A stretch of DNA of 64,000 nt from Mesocentrotus franciscanus (GCA_037976565.1 CP137675.1:10558534-10622533), one strand, 5' to 3'; counted from the stretch's first letter, positions 43,181 to 56,052 are shown. Numbers and translations are program-made. Notes: generated by a model from the sequence alone, not told the origin.

Positions 43181-44370
43181 AGGTATACATGGCAAAAAAA
43201 GTTCAATGGCTTTACGATAGGGGAGGGGGTGGGGAGCTATATTATTTCTCAGCTTACGTAAACCCTGACATACACAAAGCTGTTCCATGCGTAACAAGAG
43301 TATTATCAATTCATCAATACCCTATCAATATTTAGCATGTCTAGAGTCTGGCCTCATGGGGGAGACATGATGATATTTCATACTTTAATCTCTGTGTGAG
43401 TGTGAGTAAAGGCCTTCATCTGCACCTAGAGAGGTTGTATGCATCTTATCCGCTTTCCAAGCTGAACATGAGAAACTCAAAGATTAGAGGTATACATTTT
43501 CCTTTTAGAAAAATCATATTGAGCTGATTTCAAATATTGTTTGATAGGTCATGAATTAAGCCTGCATAATGATATCCTGATTAAATTCAAATCTTGCATA
43601 GATTAATTATGTTTGAACTAAAAAGAGTATATCTATCAATTTGAATTAATATCACTTCTATCATTAATAGAAATTAATACTTTGAAATAAGACTCACAGA
43701 CTCTTTTACAAATGTCTGTGAACCAGGCAGTACAGTGATGACTTATTGACATATAATGTGGGGGAAGTGTGGCAGCTTTACTGCTGCATGTTTTTGTTTT
43801 AATATATGGCAATTAATGCCAAGTAGGGATGAGAAAAGGTCTTACACATACTCACTATCTGTCTGCTATAGGATAAAGAAATGTGAAGCATTTGGGAAGG
43901 AAAAAAGATTGTAATTTGTACTCACTATTTCTGTGCTATGAGATAACGCTTCCATTTTTATTATTATAAAAGAAGCGCTGGGGTTTAGCCCGGGGGTTTA
44001 GCACATTGTATGTTAATGCGATTTAAGGGTTAAGCATGATGGGAGCATTGAGCTTTGACTGATGACGTGACTGGATCCTGAGCTGTATCAATATTTCATG
44101 TGTAGAAGGAGTACATCCTTGGGGATTGGAAGTTGAAACCGAGACTTGTGAATTTGCGCTTTTCCTTGCAGATTTACTCTACTATCTATAGGTCAATGAA
44201 TTCATGACCAAGTGCCAACAGGCTGCTCCCCCTTCCAAGAAAAAGTGAAAAAGAAAGAAGAAATCAAAGTCAGGAGAAGTTTTGCAGCGGCTGCATGATC
44301 AATGCATATATCATTCCCTGTTTGTTATCTCGAGTGACGCCTTTCGGAATTTGTGAATTTGTTCTTTTCC
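43181..44370. other. Unique stretch with one acceptor-like site
   Basis: CGCTTTTCCTTGCAG ends near 44173, but no good donor follows within 200 bp, so no exon is called. GC-richer around 43970-44060. Confidence 0.35.
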
Positions 44371-44740
44371 TTAAAGGGATTGGGTATCTTTGCCTCAGAT
44401 TCTAAACAAAATCCTGGATTTAGCTCATGCTGAAATCATAATTATAAACCTTTAGGTCAGTCAGGAACCCTATGACTTTTACAAGCCCTTTGCCTCTCTG
44501 TTTATCAAGATACTCTTGATTGGAAATTGAAATTTCTAAAACCGTTTTCCCAATGGTTTTTATAACACTACAGTACTCTATTGGGGTAAATGAGTATGGT
44601 AAAACCGGTCACTCAAAGATTTTTACTATTTTGAGGCTATTCATGATCATTTTGAAGCGTAATATTACACCATTTCACAGACACTGATAACACATAGGGC
44701 CATGCATCTCAGATTTAACATTGTTGAACGATGCCTTGAA
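44371..44740 (+). mobile_element. MITE family A, copy 5
   Basis: Starts TTAAAGGGATTGGGTATCTT. The core is recognisable with a small deletion around GAAGCGTAATATTACACC (TTTTGTTAGGGCTTC missing). The 3' end has CCTTGAA instead of CCTTTAA. Confidence 0.75.
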
Positions 44741-44916
44741 GTACCCTTGTACCTGAAATACACCTGCTATTGTGTTTGGCAGTGTCACAAGATCTTTATT
44801 ATGAATTTTAATTCATTTGTGGATAAACAAGAAGTTCAGTATGCAGATTTTTAGAACATGGATCACTTTTCTTATCTGTATCTCTCTGTATGTTTTTTAT
44901 AACCAACATAATATCC
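44741..44916. other. Unique spacer
   Basis: Nothing recognised. Confidence 0.35.
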
Positions 44917-45045
44917 AGCTAATACCCATTTTTTCTACAATCCATCCATATGGTCTTATAATCATTTAATCATAGATAATAGTAATAGTCATTAAATGAT
45001 TATTAGACCTTATGGATATTAGATGAAATGGGCATTAGACAAACT
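44917..45045. repeat. Foldback element
   Basis: Arms CTAATACCCATTTT and ATGGTCTTATAATCATTTAAT pair with ATTAAATGATTATTAGACC and AAATGGGCATTAG across a ~22-nt loop. Total ~129 bp. Confidence 0.75.
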
Positions 45046-45570
45046 GGGAATTAGACTAGCTGATCAGCATGGTATAGTAAGCCTTGATATCTGTATGCCT
45101 TTACCTTAGACTTGACCTTAGATTTGACCTTTCCTTGTCCTACATTACTAATGACCTGTAAGCAAGTTATCTATTGACTGTTTGTTACAAGCACTGACAT
45201 TGCCTTGGGGGAGGGGGCAGAAGGAGGAGCATGAGGGGGCACTTGCTCCGTTCCTTATCAAATGGCAAAAACAAGGGGGAAAATGGGGTAGGTAGAGAGA
45301 GAAAGGAAATGGGAGTTTGAAGGTGACATGAAGAGAAAATAACTCCTGCCATATCCCATATGGCCTTGTTTTCTACTATTAAATCTGCTGGTTAGATGAT
45401 ACCGATGCCCCCCCCCCCTCCCCCTCGTTGAATTAAAAAAAAGATTATGTAGGTAGACCTATGTAATGCTATTGGCCCTATGTACAGTTTTTCAATGTAT
45501 TATATGTAGTGTAAAGATCACATCACTCATGAGCCTGTAAGCTAAGGAGACAGAAGTGCAGTGGAGGTTG
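45046..45570. other. Unique non-coding stretch
   Basis: Contains a C9 run near 45411; nothing else recognised. Confidence 0.4.
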
Positions 45571-45723
45571 AAGACAGTTCATATCTCATTTAGACATATA
45601 CCTGTTTCGAATACCATGTGCAGCCAAGCAGAACTGTCATGTTGTCTTGAGACATGTATACCCACTTGTTTGTAAGCTATCTTCTTACCATGAAGTTGGA
45701 CAGGGTTGGAATAATGTTAGATT

Positions 45724-45761
<38 letters not shown>

Positions 45762-46317
45762 GTTGGAGGGTTAGAAGAAGAAGAGGAAGAAGAACAAGAT
45801 GAACAAGAAGGAGGAGAAGGAGAAGAAGAAAAAGAAAAAGAAAAAGAAGAAGAAGAGGAAGAGGAGGAAGAAGAAGAAGAAGAAGAAGAAGAAGAAGAAG
45901 AAGAAGAAGAAGAAGAAGAAGAAGAAGAAGAAGAAGAAGAAGAAGAAGAAGAAGAAGAAGAAGAAGAAGAAGAAGAAGAAGAAGAAGAAGAAGAAAGGAA
46001 GAAAAGTAAAAGGGTGAGTGGAAGAGGAGAGAGGGGAAGGCAAAGACAGAAAGAGAAAGAGGGAGAAGGATATATAAATGGAAGGTATAGAGGGAGAGGG
46101 GGGGGGGGACAGGGAAGGATATAGGGAGATAAATTTAGATAGATTCTGGGGATGATTTATATTTTGGCATGTTTAGGATACCCCACTTGTTTGTAAGTAA
46201 TCTACTTATCATGAGGTTGGACAGGGTTGGTATAATGATAGATTGAAACAGAGAGAGAGAGAGAGAGAGAGAGAAGGAAAGGGAGAAGGGAGAGAGAGAG
46301 GGGGGACAGAAAGATGT

Positions 46318-46353
<36 letters not shown>

Positions 46354-46640
46354 AAAGGGAGAGAGAAAGAGAGAGGGGAGAAAGATGGAGAGAGAGAGAG
46401 AGAGAGAGAAAAAAAAAATTATGGTGGTGAGTTCATATCTCATATAGACATATGCATGTTTAGGACACCTTGTTTAGTCATGCAGAACTGTCATGTTGTC
46501 TTGAGACATCCATACCCACTTGTTTGTAACTGATCTACTTATCATGAAGTTGGACAGGGTTGGTATAGTGTTAGATTGGCACAGAGAGAGAGAGAGAGAG
46601 AGAGAGGGGTGAGTTTAAGAGAGATGGATTGAGAAAGTGT
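45571..46640. repeat. Three-unit module array: anchor plus GA tract
   Basis: The anchor GTTCATATCTCAT(T/A)TAGACATAT...ACCCACTTGTTTGTAA...AGTTGGACAGGGTTGG occurs at 45575, ~46166 (partial) and 46431. Each copy runs into a (GA)n tract after TAGATTG. Spacings are ~567 and ~287, the first enlarged by the (GAA)n array. Confidence 0.85.
45775..46005. repeat. (GAA)n triplet array
   Basis: ~230 bp, pure GAA from ~45868 to ~45993, with GGA/AAA variants at the start. Poly-Lys, poly-Glu and poly-Phe frames are artefacts. Confidence 0.95.
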
Positions 46641-46860
46641 CTGTAGAGAGAGAAACAGAGAAAGAGAGGAGCGGCACATATAGCAGTTAGAGAAAAATGG
46701 TTTAAATAAAGACAGGACAGGGAATCGAGAGGCGGGCAAGATAGGTAGTGAGGCGGGGAATCAAAGAGTTGACAATAAAATATGAAGAGAAATGGCCAGG
46801 AAAGATAGAATAACAAAGAGAGAGAGAGAGGGAGTGAGATAGAAAGAAAGACAGACATAC
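46641..46860. repeat. Degenerate purine-rich tract
   Basis: GAGA-rich with unique interruptions, continuing the module array. Confidence 0.6.
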
Positions 46861-48487
46861 ATTTACATTATATGGAAGACATACATTTTAGCATAGAAAA
46901 GGAGTAACACATTATTCCATGTTCTTGCTTCACCTGGGAGGTATCAAATCTCTGACTGACTAGAGTATGTGAGATGGAGCTGAATTTATGGATGATCTTC
47001 TATCTCCATCTCTAATCTATCTTTATCTCCCATGATACCCCAATTTAGCAGAGTGCAGTCACACGTGTATCCCCTACCTTTCCCTGAATGTCAGTAGCAG
47101 AACTTCTCTAGTGCTTGTACAATAAAAGGGGCACAATTTTGAAGGTTTCATACAAATACTGATTTTTTTAACAAATAAATATACTGTATCTGCCTCTCCA
47201 TTATATTTATTAGAAAAATACTAATTACTTATCAACCAGTAGAATATTGAAGCTACACAGTCAGCTATGAAGGATAAAACATTTACAACAGCTTTTTATC
47301 TACAAAAAAGAAAGAAAGTGGACTCTATTTATAGTTAAGATTCTCAAATAACTATTTGATATAAACTTATCTTTCATACATCAAATTAAACATAATTTGA
47401 TCCTCTTTAAGGTGATATAGGTCCTCTAAAAAGGAAAGACGCTCCTGAATCATACATTTCACAAAATTGACATTGTAATCATTTGGTTTGTTGAAACAAA
47501 TGGGATAGTAGTCTGGCACTTCGTCACAGTAACATTACCGATTCTGCCAATTTGAAGTGCCCATACGTATATAGTGATTACAGCTTTTTTTAATTCATAA
47601 CTTTCACCAGTCTGCTTCTCTGAATTTTCTGCTTTCCTCCAGAGTAGTTTGCTATCAAGGTTGGATTTCCCTTTAAATAGGATTCAATGTCATGTATTAT
47701 CCATGCTGATTAGTGCCTTTCAGAGACTGTACCATACACTGTGCAACTTATCACCAAATTTGTTAATGATGCAGATACACAACAAATGAAATGACTCATT
47801 TTATATTGAGTAATAACCCATTATATTCTGGAAAAAAGAAATCACCATCTAATCCAGTCTTATGATGTTTCTCTCTCTCTATTGCTTGTAAAGAGGATTT
47901 TATTTCTAAAAAGGAGTTTACTTGAAATGAAGAGAGTGTCAAGAAATGAATTCTGTGATGTCTCCACACCCATTTATCACAGAGATAAGTGCTCATGTTT
48001 TTATTCTGATGAGGATGGCATTCACACTCTGGAAATAATTTGTTTTCCGATGCGATCAGCCACCACTATCACTTGAAAGTGAGGATGTTGATTATTTCTC
48101 CTTTCTTGTGAGTTTGAGTAAGACAAGTGTGATGGGCTTAGTCAGCCATGTTTAATGGAAAAGGCTACACTCCTTGTTCAAACATGAACTATATGTAGGA
48201 GCATTCTGTGACAGGTACACTACATTCAGGGGGACTAATCATTGAAGAAAGTTATTTCTAGAACACATAAAATTACCCCAATAATCATATTAAATGTTCC
48301 ATATGAATGCTTGCAAGAGGGGTTAACAATACTACCGGTACTCACAACGTGCCTTTATCGTTTACTGTCATTTAGAGTGCAGTTATGGACTGCTACATCA
48401 CAGAAATAGACACGCTCATTAGTGGATCATCCCTCCAAACCTAAGCACTTGTGATATGTTCCTCAAGAGCTTTCCTCTGTCTGACAC
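46861..48487. other. Unique AT-rich stretch
   Basis: 1.6 kb with no repeat family or gene that I recognise. Confidence 0.45.
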
Positions 48488-48556
48488 GTTCCCTCATTCC
48501 ACACTTTGTTCCCTCATTCCCCATCTCATTCCCTCGTTCCCCATCTCGTTCTCTCT
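48488..48556. repeat. ~20-bp minisatellite, 3.5 units
   Basis: Units like GTTCCCTCATTCCCCATCTC. Confidence 0.85.
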
Positions 48557-48859
48557 TAACGGAGTACGTACTCGTGGCTCTGTGGCCCATGCCCTGAGAA
48601 TATGGGTCAGAGCTACTCAAAAGTGTGTTTGTTTCTTAGGGTACTTGTGTGTGCATTTTCCTCTGATTGAAAGCATGTCATTATTGAACCAGTTCTCGGA
48701 GCATTCAGAGAGTTGAGAGTGGGGCAAGAAGGTTTGGTCATATGTATAGTTAGAGGTTTGTTTGAAACATGAACAGTGTTGAATGGGGCAATATATTGGT
48801 GTCTAAAGCAAGTTTTTATAGAACTGAAATTGCTTTTCATGTAAACACAGTGTGTAGGT
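48557..48859. other. Unique non-coding stretch
   Basis: Nothing recognised. Confidence 0.4.
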
Positions 48860-49040
48860 AGAGCGAGAGGGGGAGAAAGGGGAGGAGAAAGAAAAAAAGT
48901 GAGGGCGAGAGAAAAAAAGAGAGGGAGAGAGAAAAGAAAGAGGGAGAGAAAGCGAAGGGAGATATAAGGAAGAGAGAGAGAGGGGTGGAGGGAGAGTGGG
49001 AGAGGGGGGGGGGCAGAGATAGGGGTGAGAGCTAGGGGGA
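48860..49040. repeat. Purine-rich GA/GGGA tract
   Basis: Includes G8-9 near 49006. Long minus-strand frames across it are low complexity. Confidence 0.85.
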
Positions 49041-49892
49041 AGTTTACTGATAAACAATAGAGAGGAAGACAAAGAGAAACAACAATACAAATTATGAAAG
49101 TCAAACAAAAGAACTAAAAAAAACAGACAATGAAAGAATGATTCACTTGAAAGAAAATGTCAAAAACCCCAAGATGGACAAAGAGAGAGGATGATACTAT
49201 ATAAGAGAAAAGCAGAGACTGGAAAAAAATACACTTAACTTAACATTGCTTTACCAACAGTTTTTTTCCAACTTACCAAAATGGGGAAAACAGACATCTA
49301 GCCGATAAGACCTTTATTGCGCTTACCATTTTAAAACAGAACCTACCATGATGTAAACAACAATTTGCAAAAATTCTGGCGCTCAGCCATGAAATTTTAT
49401 GATGAATTGTTTTGAAAAAGAAGATGCTCTTCAGCAATAGTGACCTTTAAAATGTGACAAAATCATCACAAATTTACAACCCCCAAGCAGATCAAACTTA
49501 CAGATAGCTTTTTCAGAAAAGAAGATTTGCATTAAACTTAATGGCTTCAAGCCAATTTTGTCCAGTGGTAAGAATCGGAGGCAGGAATTCAACATATCAT
49601 TCACCTTCATTTTTGTTCTCACTTTTATTAGCTTCTATTAAATGGGACTTTGTTTGAATCAGAAAACATTATGCTTTTACTTAAGTATTACCTTTTTTAA
49701 TACAATAATGATGACGATGATGATGATGATAGGGAGGAGGGAGGTGGGGGTTTTATGGCACATGCTCTGATAACAATTGCTTCGTGGTAAATTTCTACAT
49801 TACCCCAATTTCTAACTTCAATCCTGGACCAAACACTATTCTTAAAAATGACCCTGACCCCAAACCTATACCTGAACCTGACTCAAAACCCT
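49041..49892. other. Unique stretch with a short (GAT)n run
   Basis: GATGACGATGATGATGATGAT at 49709-49730; AACCCTGACC-type short repeats at ~49820-49885 (CCTGACCCC, CCTGAACCTGA). No gene. Confidence 0.4.
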
Positions 49893-50215
<323 letters not shown>

Positions 50216-50988
50216 AGTAAGTGACCTAAATCTTAACCTTGACACTTGTAATTGATCTGATGATTTCTTTGTAGCCATCATTCAAGAACAACCATATGGT
50301 AGTCTTTTACACCTTAAAATTACTGACATGAAATATGAACGAGTGCGTTAACTTTAAAACAAAAAAGCTACCTTTAAGATATTCAACCTCATAAAGAGCT
50401 GCATAAGATCAATTTACCTATGTATGTAAAATTCTTCTCATTTAGCCTGTACTCGTTACTATTAGCCACAAATTCATTTCTTGGTGTATTTCATATTTTT
50501 GGCCATAAATTCAAAATTAAGAGAGAAAAAAGGTTTATACAAAAACGCTTTCATAATAAAGAAATCCCTCATAGAGACAAAGAGGATTATGGGCTTGCTG
50601 CTAACACGTTTCCTTTGACGTCACTTTTTCAAATCCTTCCCACCATTTCATCTTTAGAGAATAGTAGGATGAAAAAAATATGTGATTGAACAAAGAAATG
50701 TCAGATTTTGGCATGTGTGAGACAAACCCAGGGAATACATACGTGTTCTACTGTACTTCTGATTGTCTTGAGCAGTGTCTCGAGTTATATATAGCATTTT
50801 CTTTTAAATACCATTCAGCAAGGAAATCAAATCTTGTATATCGCAAGACCGGCAGTGCAGAAAGTTTTAACTTTTACTGCAAGTATATCCTAGTGTAATG
50901 GAGCAAATTCTTGTCATTTTGATGTAATGGTTGCATGCTGGTGATATATTTTGCTCTCACTTTTTCTTTACCAATTTTCTTTTGACAG
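50216..50988. other. Unique stretch before a candidate exon
   Basis: Two adjacent plus-strand frames (50420-50689, 50686-50898) are open but unrecognisable. The last ~30 bases are the polypyrimidine tract of the exon at 50989. Confidence 0.35.
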
Positions 50989-51118
50989 ATTATGTGAAGG
51001 CAACATGCATCCTAGCTCCTAGCTCTTAGGGAAATTGTCCTCTGGAATGAACTAGAAGTTGTTGCGTGATAGCGTCATATATATCGGAGGGGACAGAAGA
51101 TTGCAATTAGAATGCGAG
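50989..51118 (+). other. Candidate non-coding (5' UTR) exon
   Basis: 130 bp between a good acceptor (TTTTTCTTT..TTTTCTTTTGACAG ending 50988) and a donor GCGAG|GTAACG at 51118/51119. Stops occur in all three frames, so it is not an internal coding exon. The exon is GC-richer than its flanks. The plausible next exon is 54012. Confidence 0.45.
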
Positions 51119-51959
51119 GTAACGCATCTGCAGTTACGAGCACCACCATTTGCATTGTAGATAGAGAGCACCATTTGCGATGAGTATCATGCCCTGCGAA
51201 GCAGAGTCACGTACCAGCATCAGGATTTGTTTGGAGGACACTAAGAGTATATATACTTTGAGGACAGTGTAAACCTGTCAGGCAGTACTGGAAAGGCAAA
51301 GGGTAGTGAGGGAAGAGCGATCACCGTGGATGGTGATGACTTGTTTCCTGAGAAAAAGGAAGGGAAGGAAATAGAGAGGAGAAGCAAGGGATGGTTACCT
51401 CTTTAGCTAGAATCTACAAGCACAGCTTTAAGCACATTCACATTCTTTTTCCGCCTGGAAGACAATTACTTCATGTGTGAGAAATTTGTTGTCTTCTTGC
51501 CAAGACAGCATAGATTTGTGTGAAGGGTTGCCATGGCAACATTCTTCAAAGAGTATCCGTCAGCCAAGTGAAAACTAAAGAGGATATTGCTTCACAGAGA
51601 TGCGATAGACAAAAGATGATATTTTGGAGGCACTCAAAAGATGAAAGAATCAAAAGAAGGAATTATTCATTTGGATTGGTAGCTGAAATGTGTGATATCT
51701 TCAGAAATAATAACAATCTTAAAAAAGATTACTCAAGATAAATGTTTATGTAATAACATGTTTCTATGTCAATGAAAGTAAGAATTGAAAGAAATTTTGT
51801 TGAATTATGAGCTAGTGGTGACCCGGACCTACATGATTGTATTATGACAGATACATCTTCATCTCAAGCGAAGACTTCATGGCGCACTAAACGTTGCTGT
51901 CGTCACACATCTTAATAGTGTGCCGAGTTTCAAAAATTGAAGAAGCACACATACATGTA
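51119..51959. other. Unique stretch
   Basis: 51119-51400 remains GC-richer. A 73-codon frame at 51520-51741 is not recognisable. Confidence 0.35.
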
Positions 51960-52287
51960 CACCACTCTCCTCGATACCTAGCGTGAATCAAAGCGGGCAG
52001 TGTGCATCCCTAGCTGGACACACGCATCTCCCGCGACAACGTTCAACGGCAGACTTGTTGGATGAAGCCTCGGTTGCCGTCGACAGCGCTCATCTTTCGC
52101 CCACGAACCCTTAGGGTGAGATGGTTGACATGTGATATGCTGAGAGCTAGGACACATGATGCCCTGTGAACTTGACTTCAATATGATGTGTGAACCTTGT
52201 CCTTATCGACTATAGCCTTTCATTTCCTCTGCTGATTTCTACTGGTTGGATGTAAAGACATTTTATCACTGCCCTGTAGCTGATAAG
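51960..52287 (+). promoter_or_regulatory. Candidate alternative first exon or promoter segment
   Basis: A GC-richer patch (CTCCCGCGACAACG, GTCGACAGCGC) with two donor-type sites downstream, TTAGG|GTGAGA at 52115/52116 and GATAAG|GTAGGT at 52287/52288, and no obvious acceptor. That pattern suits a transcription start feeding the exon at 54012. No TATA box or initiator is clear, so this is weak inference. Confidence 0.25.
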
Positions 52288-53239
52288 GTAGGTATACAGC
52301 TACTCTCTGTAATTGCTTGGCTCATATCATGCTGCTGTTTTTGTTGAGATGATATAATGGTTATGACAGGCTGTCGATCTGAAAGTATAGCTCCCAGGTG
52401 TCTTCAGGTAGTTAGGTAGCTACTGTCTTTAACCGTAGTGTAGTCTTTCGTTCTGTCCATGTTTTGCCAAAATTTTATCTTCATTATTATCAGGTTAATA
52501 CTACATTTTTTTTATAGTTTCAGTGATGATTTCAAACATAGATTAGCAGTGCTACTCTAAATGATATCCATTTTATCTGGGAACATTGGTTATTAATTGA
52601 AACTTCAATTCTTGATGTCCTAAATAACAAACATGAATATATCATTTAGAGAATAGCAGATAATTCACAGTAATAGGTTTAGGCAATTTTATTAGTAATA
52701 TGTATTAAAAGAGTATGGTTTATTTCTCAACTATCGATCTCTCCCATCCCCACTAAAAGTCTGTAGTATACTTAAAGTACTACAATAACCCCTGTGTAAT
52801 ACTTATATAATATTGTCATATTGAGAGCAATTTATTCTTATTCTTGTATCACACGAAAACAAAGCCATACAATATTATTATTATCTATATCAGGCTGACT
52901 AGCGAAATAACAAAATTCGATAATCAAGCAATATTGTATCGACAGTTGAAGTTCCCGGATGACAGAGCAATACAAAAACAATATTGATCTGTCATCTGGC
53001 TACTGCGCTAAAGATATTAAATACACTGATTTATTGTACCACTTGGAAGCCTTATATAGATAATAATTCCTTATATCTTGAACATTGAAGTTGTCATTTC
53101 ATCATTCATTAGTGCGCTGCTAGTGTTTTGGCTGTTTTCTTGTAATATTCTTGACACTATCCTTAGCATTTATATTTAAAACTGGGTTATCATCCATCCA
53201 TCCATCTCTTTTTCAATCCTGTGTATCACCATGCAAATA
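52288..53239. other. Unique AT-rich stretch
   Basis: Small inverted motifs (GATGACAG / CTGTCATC near 52960-53000) only. Confidence 0.4.
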
Positions 53240-53545
53240 GTAAGGGCATTCTCAAGAAACAGTTTTGGTTCTATGACACTAATCTATTCTGTATAGCAAT
53301 GTATGAATAAAAACCTCAGTATGTTGGAAAGAAATTCCCTTTACTGACAATGTAAACCAGATGAAAATGAATGAATCTATACCTGCTAAAACCCTGTGTT
53401 ACACAATTAATGCAGTAGCATACAAAATTGAAGAGGTATTCTCAGTAAGTTTATTATGTATGACACAAATTCATTCGATCTGATTGAGGCAAACCTTGAT
53501 ATTTTGGGAAAAATTTCCCTACTAAAAATGTAAAACAAATACAAA
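53240..53545. repeat. Diverged ~190-bp tandem duplication
   Basis: ATTCTCAAGAAAC (53248) and ATTCTCAGTAAG (53438) begin two units that share TATGACAC, AACCT.AGTAT/AACCTTGATAT and AATTTCCCT, then TGTAAA. Confidence 0.5.
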
Positions 53546-54011
53546 AAAATCTTGACAAAGATATGTGAGCTTCCCAGTTATATATATCTTGAATGTGGGT
53601 GTATGCAAATGATTTTGAATACTGAGAAAAACAACCGAGTCAACTCTCACCGGTGATTTGATTTGTATATCACATCTCAGTCTCTCTTCCTTCATTCTGT
53701 TCAAAGGCCAGAAGAAAGTGGGCTTATAACTTCAGCCATGTCATATGTAATACTATTATGCCCCGATCGTGCACTCTCCATTGTTGTTCCACTCCTGCAA
53801 ATCAAATTGGTAAGGAAATATTCATCATCGCTTGTCGTGTATTTCATGAGAGGTTTGACCGTTGTACCTTGGGAGAGGTTGCATCATATCATCAGCAAGG
53901 GAAATAAAGAAAAAAGGCTCTCAAGGTCACCGTTATTCTTAATGTCATTATCTCTCTGAAATTTCCATCCTCGATGATGCTTTTCTCACCTCCTGCTTTT
54001 CTCCAAATCAG
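53546..54011. other. Unique stretch before the coding exon
   Basis: A 98-codon frame at 53663-53959 is not recognisable. The last bases form the acceptor TTTTCTCCAAATCAG. Confidence 0.35.
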
Positions 54012-54107
54012 ATTCCAGCCTCAAACACCTCCGCCTTGCCAAGAAAATGACATCAACGTCAAGAATGTCTACCGTTCCCATGGATACAACATTATCTGCT
54101 GAATCAG
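54012..54107 (+). CDS. Candidate first or internal coding exon (partial)
   Basis: 96 bp between an acceptor (TGCTTTTCTCCAAATCAG ending 54011) and a strong donor ATCAG|GTGAGTG at 54107/54108. One frame is open across the whole exon. It reads SSLKHLRLAKK up to the Met at 54047, then MTSTSRMSTVPMDTTLSAES, with one extra base (phase 1). ATG candidates are 54047, 54065 and 54080 (CCCATGG, best context). Because upstream candidate exons are full of stops, initiation at 54047 is likely. Ser/Thr-rich, as at many protein N termini; no family recognised. Confidence 0.5.
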
Positions 54108-54128
54108 GTGAGTGTGAGGGTCGCCCCT

Positions 54129-54194
54129 CATTTGAAGTGATATGAGCGACTTGTCACTTAACCCCCTTTCTCTATTCCACCCTCTCCCAATCTA

Positions 54195-54229
<35 letters not shown>

Positions 54230-54772
54230 CTTGTCTCTCCTATTGTTATTTCTCTCCTTCATTACTCCATTAATTTGCCTTTCACTATCCATTCTTTTTC
54301 TCTTGAACATTAAAGTGACTCGTTAACATTTCCTCAGATTCTGAAACAAAATTCTGGATTTAGCTCATGCTGCAATCATAATTATAAACCTTTAGGTCAG
54401 GCAGGAATCCAATGACTTTTACAAGCAGATCGCCTGTCTGATTGTTAAGATATTTATGATTGTGAATCGAAATTTCATTTTTCGTTTTCCTAACGGTTTT
54501 TATAACACTATAGTACTCTATTGAGGAAAATGAGTACATGTATGGTAAAACCGGTCACTCAAAGATTTTTACTTTTTTGAGGCACTTTATGATAATTTTG
54601 AAGCGCAATTTTTGTTAGGGCTTCAATATTACACCATATCACAGACACTGATAACACGTAGGGCCATTCATCTCATATTTAACATTGCTAAACGATGCCT
54701 TTAATGAAGGAAATGAATTGATATAAGAGGCTTGTTATTTAACCCCCTTTCTTTCTTCCTGTCTCTCCAAAT

Positions 54773-54815
<43 letters not shown>

Positions 54816-55235
54816 TTTACAGAGATGGATGAGATGAAGCAATTTGAGCATCTTTTCATTCAGCCCCCTTCTCTTTCCCACTGTCTTTCCACTATCTTTA
54901 ATATTCTTGTCTCTCTTACATTACTGTACCATTGTGTTTCTTTCATCCTCCATCACTCTCTTTCTCTGTTATACTGTTCCCCCCCACCCCAAGACAACAA
55001 TACTGAATAGAATAAAAACTTTCTCAGTCTCAGTCTCTCTGTCTCTCTTATTGTCCTTCCGTTTCATTCTCCACCTTTCTCTATCTGTTCTTTTTCTGTA
55101 ATATTATGAAATGAACTGAAATGAGTCTTGTCATTTAACTCCCTTTATCTTTTTCTATCTCTCTTAATCTCCTTCTCTATTTTCCCTTCTCTCTCTCTCT
55201 CTCTCTCTCTCTATCTCCCCTTACACATTGAATAA
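54129..55235. repeat. Module array: anchor plus CT tract, four units
   Basis: Anchors of the type GA(A)TTGATAT(A/G)AG..CTTGTCATTTAACCCCCTTTCT precede (CT)n tracts at about 54130, 54710, 54826 (ATTTGAGCATCTTTTCATTC variant) and 55103. MITE A copy 6 is inserted in the first interval. The first unit starts ~20 bp after the exon donor. Confidence 0.7.
54310..54704 (+). mobile_element. MITE family A, copy 6 (variant 5' end)
   Basis: Starts TTAAAGTGACTCGTTAACAT like copy 3, follows the family core, ends CGATGCCTTTAA. Both ends are TTAA. At 395 bp it is the longest copy. Confidence 0.8.
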
Positions 55236-55567
55236 AATTGAAGAATTATTAAATGGCATATGGACGTCCTTACACTTCATTACATATGGTGTTATTTCAG
55301 GCTGCAAAATCAACGATGGGTTTAGTTTACAGTATTTTTTTTACACAAAAAAAAAACCTCACCTGATACTTGAAACTGTGAAGAAGCTGAAATAATGAAA
55401 ACCAGAATATTCCTTTTGTTGTGGACGGAAACTTCAAGTACCTGTTCAGAGAAGAAGGTCATATATGATATGAAATCAATATTACAGAGAAAAGATGATA
55501 TACTGACACGCATGTATGGATCAAGCCTTTTCATTTCTGTATAAATATCTGACATGTATGTCTTTTG
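55236..55567. other. Unique stretch with a weak acceptor
   Basis: GTGTTATTTCAG at ~55302 is followed by a short frame compatible with phase 1 from 54107, but no donor is convincing. Confidence 0.3.
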
Positions 55568-55632
55568 AGATTCAGAAGGATTTAACTCATATCCCTGAGC
55601 ACAGAGTTTATGCTCTTGTGTTTTCCAGCAGA
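55568..55632 (+). repeat. Dispersed hairpin family, degenerate copy
   Basis: GAGATTCAGAAGGATTTAACTC, then GAGTTTATGCTCTTGTGTTTTCC and AGCAGATGAG, the same order of blocks with a decayed stem. Confidence 0.5.
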
Positions 55633-55847
55633 TGAGATATCTTCTGTAAAACTGTACTAATATGTTTATGTAAATATAAATCAAGCAGTGGGGTATCTGT
55701 ATATTTTGGCACTTCATCATAAGGTTATTAACCATGCAAGAACATTTCCATCAGTATGTTTTTCCAGACGAAGCCACTAGGAGGTGATCTTTCATAAATG
55801 CAAATGGCTTACTTACTTAGTATCTGTCTTTGATCGAGGGACAAACG

Positions 55848-56052
55848 AGGAAAGATGGAGAGGTAGACAGAGGAAGAAAGAGAGGGAGAGAGAGCAGGAG
55901 AGAGACGAACAGAGAGAAGAAGAGAGAAAAGAAGAGTGAAAAAGAGAGAAGAAAGAGAGAGAGAGAGAGAGAGAGAAGAAGAAGAGAGAGAGAGAGAGAG
56001 TGGGGAGAGAGAAGGAAAAGAGGAAGGAAGAGAGAGAGATAGAGAGAGAGAA
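55848..56052. repeat. (GA)n-rich tract
   Basis: ~200 bp purine repeat; frames crossing it are low complexity. Confidence 0.9.

Noticed and set aside
44159..44260. Exon after CGCTTTTCCTTGCAG
   Set aside because: No acceptable donor within a reasonable exon length.
45771..46043. Poly-Phe/poly-Lys frames over the GAA array
   Set aside because: Simple-repeat artefact.
54820..54850. Coding exon after TTTCCTTTACAG at ~54821
   Set aside because: In phase with the donor at 54107, but the sequence is one anchor of the CT module array and has no donor.
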